Assembly: GCF_001293465.1 (NCBI RefSeq) | Contig: NZ_JSYZ01000016.1 | Coordinates: 62,001 to 126,000 of the forward strand | Source: Pseudomonas asplenii | GTDB taxonomy: Bacteria; Pseudomonadota; Gammaproteobacteria; Pseudomonadales; Pseudomonadaceae | Direction of reading: 5' to 3' | DNA length: 64,000 nt | Shown: positions 59,711 to 64,000 of the stretch, piece after piece | Layout of the letters: every line of letters begins with the position of its first letter | Numbering within the stretch: the first letter of the stretch is position 1 | Made by a program: the position numbers and the translations under genes | Notes under the pieces: model-generated | What the model was told of the DNA's origin: nothing | The model's input: the letters and a program-made list of their open reading frames with translations, nothing else | Databases searched by the model: none

Positions 59711-60433
59711 ATGCAACTGCCACTCAAACTTGTCGGCGTCCTGGCGCTGCTCACCGCCACCCACGTGAACGCCCACGGTCTATGGACCGAACAGCGTCGG
59801 GGCAATATCGAAGTCGTCTACGGGCACGGCGCGGAAGACGATGCGTTCCAGGCGCAGAAGGTCAAGCGCGCCTGGGCCTTCGACACGGCCGGCAAGATGA
59901 TACCGGTGACCGTCCAACGCCTGTCCGACCATGCCCGCCTGCAGCCGCTGAAGCCGGCGGCGGTGATGGCGGTGGTGCTGGACAACGGCCCCTGGTCGCA
60001 GACCCCGGACCAGCGATGGGTGAACAAGGACCGCACCCAGGTGCCCAACGCCATCGACTCGACCCATGCGCTCAAGTACAGCCTGGCCATCAACCAGCCA
60101 GGCGCCCGCTTGCCCAAACTGGACATGCTGCGGTTGGCGATCATTCCGCAAACCGATCCGCTGACGGTCGGCCCGGGCAATGAACTGGACGTGCAGGTGC
60201 TGGTCGATGGCAAGCCCGCTGCGGGCATCGAGCTGTATGCGGATTTTCGCGGGGCGCCTGATGAAATCGGCGGCAAGACCGACGAGGCCGGCCGCGCCCG
60301 CATCAAGGTCCGCAACGAAGGCCTGAACGTCATCGCGGCCAAGGCCACGCTGACACTGCCCGACAACGGACCGGTGGCCAAGGAGAGCCTGTTCGCCTCG
60401 CTGACGTTCCTCGGCGAGGAACACCATGAATGA
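59711..60433 (+). CDS. DUF4198 periplasmic protein
   Basis: 240 residues. Signal peptide MQLPLKLVGVLALLTATHVNA, then the mature start AHGLWTEQR, whose histidine is expected at or near the new N-terminus. DUF4198 proteins include NikK-like periplasmic metal-binding proteins of nickel/cobalt uptake. It follows the TonB receptor by 15 bp, so it is co-transcribed and probably works with it in metal uptake. Confidence 0.85.
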   Translation: MQLPLKLVGVLALLTATHVNAHGLWTEQRRGNIEVVYGHGAEDDAFQAQKVKRAWAFDTAGKMIPVTVQRLSDHARLQPLKPAAVMAVVLDNGPWSQTPDQRWVNKDRTQVPNAIDSTHALKYSLAINQPGARLPKLDMLRLAIIPQTDPLTVGPGNELDVQVLVDGKPAAGIELYADFRGAPDEIGGKTDEAGRARIKVRNEGLNVIAAKATLTLPDNGPVAKESLFASLTFLGEEHHE

Positions 60434-60663
60434 GCCGTGCCCGGGCTGAACCGATGCCCGCCCTGGAGAACCTCCCGCCGCCCTGCCATGGCGGCGTGTC
60501 CGGCACCTGATCGCAGCCAGGCGACTGCCGGGCAGGCAAGGCCGCCTTCCTGCCCGGCACCACCGAAAGCTTGCACCGCTGAAATGTCACCTTTCGGCCT
60601 TGCCAATGTCGCCCCCGACGCCATGCACTTATTCTGCCTGCGAACGGCCAGGCCTGGGAGGCA

Positions 60664-60702
60664 GGGCGCTGCCGGGGCCCTGGTCCGCTTCCGGCAGCGC
60701 CC
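60664..60702. repeat. Long perfect hairpin upstream of the amidase gene
   Basis: GGGCGCTGCCGG and CCGGCAGCGCCC are a perfect 12-bp inverted repeat with a 15-nt loop, in a ~335-bp gap (60434-60770) that otherwise shows no gene. It could be an operator, a leader structure or a terminator of the DUF4198 transcript without a T tract. Confidence 0.5.
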
Positions 60703-60770
60703 CCATGCCCATGGGCAAGCGTCTCCAGACCCGCGGCGGATCTCTCTATAAAAAGCAAATGGCATACACC

Positions 60771-62480
60771 ATGATCGAAGTGACCGAACGCTCCATCGCC
60801 GAGCTGCGCGATGCCCTTGAATCCGGCAGAACCACTGCGGTGCAGTTGGTAGAAGCCTATCTGGCGCGGATCGACGCCTATGACACCCCGGACACCGCCA
60901 CCGCACTGAACGCCGTGGTGGTGCGCAACCCTTACGCGCTGGACGAGGCGGCCGCTTCGGACGTGCGTCGGGCGCAAGGCAAGACCCTGGGCCCACTGGA
61001 TGGCATTCCCTACACCGCCAAGGACAGTTACCTGGTCAAGGGCCTGACCGCGGCGTCGGGCAGCCCCGCCTTCAAGGACCTCGTCGCCCAGCGGGACGCC
61101 TTCACCATCGAGCGCCTGCGCGCCGCCGGGGCGATCTGCCTGGGCAAGACCAACATGCCGCCGATGGCCAACGGCGGCATGCAGCGTGGCGTCTATGGCC
61201 GGGCCGAGAGCCCGTACAACGCCGACTACCTGACCGCGCCCTTCGCCTCCGGCTCGTCCAATGGTGCCGGTACCGCCACCGCGGCCAGCTTTTCCGCTTT
61301 CGGCCTGGCCGAGGAAACCTGGTCCAGTGGCCGTGGCCCGGCTTCCAACAACGGGCTGTGCGCCTACACGCCGTCGCGCGGAGTGATTTCGGTCCGCGGC
61401 AACTGGCCGCTGACGCCGACCATGGACGTGGTGGTGCCGTACGCCCGGACCATGGCCGACCTGCTGGAAGTGCTCGACGTGGTGGTCGCCGACGACCCGG
61501 ACAAGTCCGGCGACCTGTGGCGCCTGCAGCCGTGGGTGCCGATCCCGGCTGCCTCGACCGTGCGTCCGGCTTCCTACCTGAAGCTCGCCGCCACTGCCGA
61601 TGCCCTGGCTGGCAAGCGTCTCGGCGTGCCCCGCCTGTTCATCAACCGGGACCCCGAAGCCGGCACCAGCGAGAAGCCGGGCATCGGTGGCCCGACCGGC
61701 CAACGCATCCATACCCGCCCCTCCGTCATCAAACTGTGGGAAGCGGCCCGCCAGGCTCTCGAAGCGGCGGGCGCCACGGTGGTGGAGGTCGACTTCCCGC
61801 TGGTGTCCAACTGCGAAGGCGACCGCCCCGGCGCGCCGACGGTGTACAACCGCGGCCTGGTTTCGAAAGCGTTCCTGCATGAAGAACTGTGGGAGCTGTC
61901 CGCCTGGGGTTTCGACAACTTCCTGCGCGACAACGGCGACCCGGCGCTGAACCGCCTGGCCGATGTCGATGGCCCGAGCATCTTCCCCCACGACCCCGGT
62001 ACCCTGCCCAACCGCGAGGACGACCTCGCCGCCGGCATGGCCGAATACGTGCGCATGGCGCAACAGGGGATCAAGCCGTGGCATGAACTGCCGTCGTTGC
62101 CGGACGGACTGCGCGGCCTGGAACGGACCCGCCAGGTCGACCTCGAGGACTGGATGGAGGACCTGCAGCTCGACGCCGTGCTATTCCCGACGGTCGCCGA
62201 CGTCGGCCCGGCCGATGCCGATGTGAATCCGGTGTCCGCGGACATCGCCTGGAGCAACGGGATCTGGGTGGCCAACGGCAACCTGGCGATTCGTCACCTG
62301 GGCGTGCCGACCGTGACCGTGCCCATGGGCATCATGGAGGATATCGGCATGCCGGTCGGCCTGACCTTCGCCGGCCGCGCCTATGACGACAACGCGTTGT
62401 TGCAACTGGCCTCGGCCTACGAGTCGACCGGTTCGAAACGGCTCATCCCGCCACGCACCCCGCCGCTCAAACGCGGCTGA
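60771..62480 (+). CDS. Amidase-signature-family enzyme
   Basis: About 569 residues from the MIEVTERS start; a second ATG four codons upstream is possible and neither has a clear ribosome binding site. Ser-cisSer-Lys triad regions are visible: TAKDSYLV (Lys), FASGSSNGAGTATAASFSAF (cis-Ser) and WSSGRGPASNN (nucleophile Ser). The C-terminus has NLAIRHLGVPTVTVPMGIME. It hydrolyses amides or C-N bonds in a substrate not known. The permease after it, on the other strand, could import the substrate. Confidence 0.88.
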   Translation: MIEVTERSIAELRDALESGRTTAVQLVEAYLARIDAYDTPDTATALNAVVVRNPYALDEAAASDVRRAQGKTLGPLDGIPYTAKDSYLVKGLTAASGSPAFKDLVAQRDAFTIERLRAAGAICLGKTNMPPMANGGMQRGVYGRAESPYNADYLTAPFASGSSNGAGTATAASFSAFGLAEETWSSGRGPASNNGLCAYTPSRGVISVRGNWPLTPTMDVVVPYARTMADLLEVLDVVVADDPDKSGDLWRLQPWVPIPAASTVRPASYLKLAATADALAGKRLGVPRLFINRDPEAGTSEKPGIGGPTGQRIHTRPSVIKLWEAARQALEAAGATVVEVDFPLVSNCEGDRPGAPTVYNRGLVSKAFLHEELWELSAWGFDNFLRDNGDPALNRLADVDGPSIFPHDPGTLPNREDDLAAGMAEYVRMAQQGIKPWHELPSLPDGLRGLERTRQVDLEDWMEDLQLDAVLFPTVADVGPADADVNPVSADIAWSNGIWVANGNLAIRHLGVPTVTVPMGIMEDIGMPVGLTFAGRAYDDNALLQLASAYESTGSKRLIPPRTPPLKRG

Positions 62481-62555
62481 CCCTGCCATGCCTCGCAGCA
62501 GGCTCATCGGTTGCCGATGAAGCCTGCCGCGAAGGACCTGCGCCCTCTTCTCAGT

Positions 62556-64000
62556 TCAGTGCCTGGTCACCACCGACAGGGTACTGCCCAGGAAAAACGC
62601 CGGGGTCCGCCAGCGGGCGAACAGCATCAGCACCAGGCCCAGCAGCAGGATGGTCATGGCGATGATGAACACCAGCCCCACGCCCGCGATATGCGAACCA
62701 CTGCCGAACTCGGGGGAGATGCTGTCGAACGCCGTCTGCCAGAAGATCACCGAGAGCATCGTCGCCCCGAGCAACGGGCACAGGCCGCGCATGAGGAAAT
62801 GCCGCAGGCTGAAGAACAGGCTGTGGCGGAAATACCAGACGCAGGCGAACGCCGTCAGCGAGTAGTAGAAGCAGATCATCATGCCCAGGGCGGTGATGGT
62901 GTCCGCCAGCACGTTGTCGCTCAGGGTGCGCATGGTCACGTAGAACGCCCCGGTGGCGATGCCCGCGGCGATCGTGGCGTAGCGCGGAGTGCGCGAGCGT
63001 GGGCAGATGCTGGCGAAACGTTGCGAAACCGCCCCGTAGTAACCCATCGCCAACAGGGTGCGCGCCGGCGAGATGAAGGTCGATTGCAGCGACGCGGCGG
63101 TGCTGGCCAGTACCGCCACCGACATCAGGATCGCCAGCGGCCCCATCACCGGACCGGCCAGGTGGGCGAAGACGTTTTCCTGGATCTGCGGATTGCCCAG
63201 GCCCCAGCCCGTCTCGCCAATGCCGGCGAACTGCAGGGTCGCGGCAGCGGTGAACAGGTACAGCGCCAGGATCACCAGCACCGTCAAGGTGGCGGCACGT
63301 CCGGGCACTTTTTCGCTGCCGACCGATTCCTCACTGACGGTCAGGCACAGGTCCCAGCCCCAGAAGATGAAGATCGACAACGACAGCCCCGCAGCGAAGG
63401 CCGAGAACGACTCGATGTTGAAGGGGTTGAACCATTCGGCATGGAACACCACCGGTGCCGAGGGGGGCGCGGCCTGGAACGCCGCGACGGAGAAGCCGAT
63501 CAGCACCAGCAACTGCAGGGCGACCAGGGCATACTGCACGCGCATGGTCATGCCGATGCCGCGGCAACTGATCCACACCGCGATGGAGATGAACACGCAG
63601 CAGGTGACGATGTTGACCAGCAGGTTTTCCCGCATCTGCGCCAGTTCCGGGATACCGGTGAGCTGGGCGAGGAACAGGTAGAAGAAGTCCACGGCCACGC
63701 CGGCGAGGTTGGACAGCACGATGGTGGTCGCCGTGACCAGCCCCCAGCCGCCGATCCAGCCGATCATCGGGCCAAACGCCCGGGCCGACCAGGTGAACGA
63801 GGTGCCACTGTCCGGCTCGGCCGCGTTCAGTTCGCGATAGCCCAGCGCGACCAGCAGCATCGGCAGGAAGCCGACGATGAACACCGCGGGCAGATACACG
63901 CCCACTTCCCGCACGGTGGGCCCCAGTGCGCCGGTCAGGGTGTAGACCGGCGCGATGGTCGATATCCCCAGCACCACACAGGCCAACAGCCCAACCTTGC
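62556..64000 (-). CDS. APC-family amino acid/amine permease, N-terminus cut by window edge
   Basis: At least 480 residues with ~12 membrane helices. N-terminal motif KVGLLACVVLGISTIAPVYTL runs into the window end, so the true start is beyond 64000. Other segments: ELNAAEPDSGTSFTWSARAFG, GWIGGWGLVTATTIVLSNLA, FWGWDLCLTVSEES. These fit APC superfamily amino acid permeases (proline/choline/amine or APA-type); the substrate is unknown. It converges with the amidase gene. Confidence 0.88.
   Translation of the reverse strand, partial: KVGLLACVVLGISTIAPVYTLTGALGPTVREVGVYLPAVFIVGFLPMLLVALGYRELNAAEPDSGTSFTWSARAFGPMIGWIGGWGLVTATTIVLSNLAGVAVDFFYLFLAQLTGIPELAQMRENLLVNIVTCCVFISIAVWISCRGIGMTMRVQYALVALQLLVLIGFSVAAFQAAPPSAPVVFHAEWFNPFNIESFSAFAAGLSLSIFIFWGWDLCLTVSEESVGSEKVPGRAATLTVLVILALYLFTAAATLQFAGIGETGWGLGNPQIQENVFAHLAGPVMGPLAILMSVAVLASTAASLQSTFISPARTLLAMGYYGAVSQRFASICPRSRTPRYATIAAGIATGAFYVTMRTLSDNVLADTITALGMMICFYYSLTAFACVWYFRHSLFFSLRHFLMRGLCPLLGATMLSVIFWQTAFDSISPEFGSGSHIAGVGLVFIIAMTILLLGLVLMLFARWRTPAFFLGSTLSVVTRH

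Noticed and set aside
1..64000. tRNA genes, rRNA genes and CRISPR arrays
   Set aside because: No cloverleaf-type arms, rRNA motifs or regularly spaced repeats were recognised; a tRNAscan/CRISPR search would settle it.

Overview
The window is high-GC chromosomal DNA from a fluorescent-group Pseudomonas. This is inferred from gene content: the ptxS-kguEKTD/gluconate dehydrogenase block, DUF6124, LysR/MFS pairs, a ydiJ-type D-2-hydroxyglutarate dehydrogenase and Pseudomonas-style REP palindromes. No rRNA, tRNA or CRISPR array was seen.

1-14.7 kb is core-like: the start of an unknown gene, a secreted metallo-beta-lactamase-fold hydrolase, two MFS/LysR pairs, a DUF6678-like protein, a hemerythrin, a CSS-motif EAL phosphodiesterase, and a PAS histidine kinase/FixJ-type regulator pair divergent from an acyl-CoA synthetase/acyl-CoA dehydrogenase operon.

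14.7-27.4 kb is an accessory island. It holds a DUF6124 gene with a conserved upstream element, and a 117-bp direct repeat (15285-15401 and 19692-19808) that brackets a zinc-ribbon protein, two poorly known proteins, an IS3 relic sitting in an umuC/rulB relic, and an AT-rich SIR2-family gene. Next come a translationally coupled NdpA/YejK-like plus membrane-protein pair, a fragment of an integrative-conjugative-element (ICE) gene, ICE genes of the TIGR03755 and TIGR03756 families with a MORN/ankyrin lipoprotein, an IS66 relic and a 158-bp MITE-like inverted repeat. The SIR2 gene and the NdpA/membrane pair are the best candidates for antiphage or other conflict functions.

27.4-31.2 kb holds a VOC protein, a YqaA-type DedA-like membrane protein, a DUF1289 protein, a DmeF metal exporter with its RcnR/CsoR-type repressor, and an ammonium transporter.

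31.5-43.9 kb looks like a complete N-methylglutamate pathway for methylamine: gmaS and mgsABC on one strand; a cupin-XRE regulator, purU, folD and mgdABCD on the other. GmaS and MgsABC would make N-methylglutamate, MgdABCD would oxidise it, and FolD plus PurU would carry the released C1 unit to formate. TTCC-N5-GGAA palindromes lie upstream of both arms.

43.9-48.1 kb has a LysR regulator divergent from D-2-hydroxyglutarate dehydrogenase. 48.1-57.3 kb is the 2-ketogluconate system: kguEKTD, ptxS and a three-subunit membrane gluconate 2-dehydrogenase, with three PtxS operators (two perfect, one with a single mismatch). 57.6-60.4 kb is a TonB receptor with a DUF4198 periplasmic protein, probably metal uptake. 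The window ends with an amidase-signature enzyme and an APC permease cut by the right edge.
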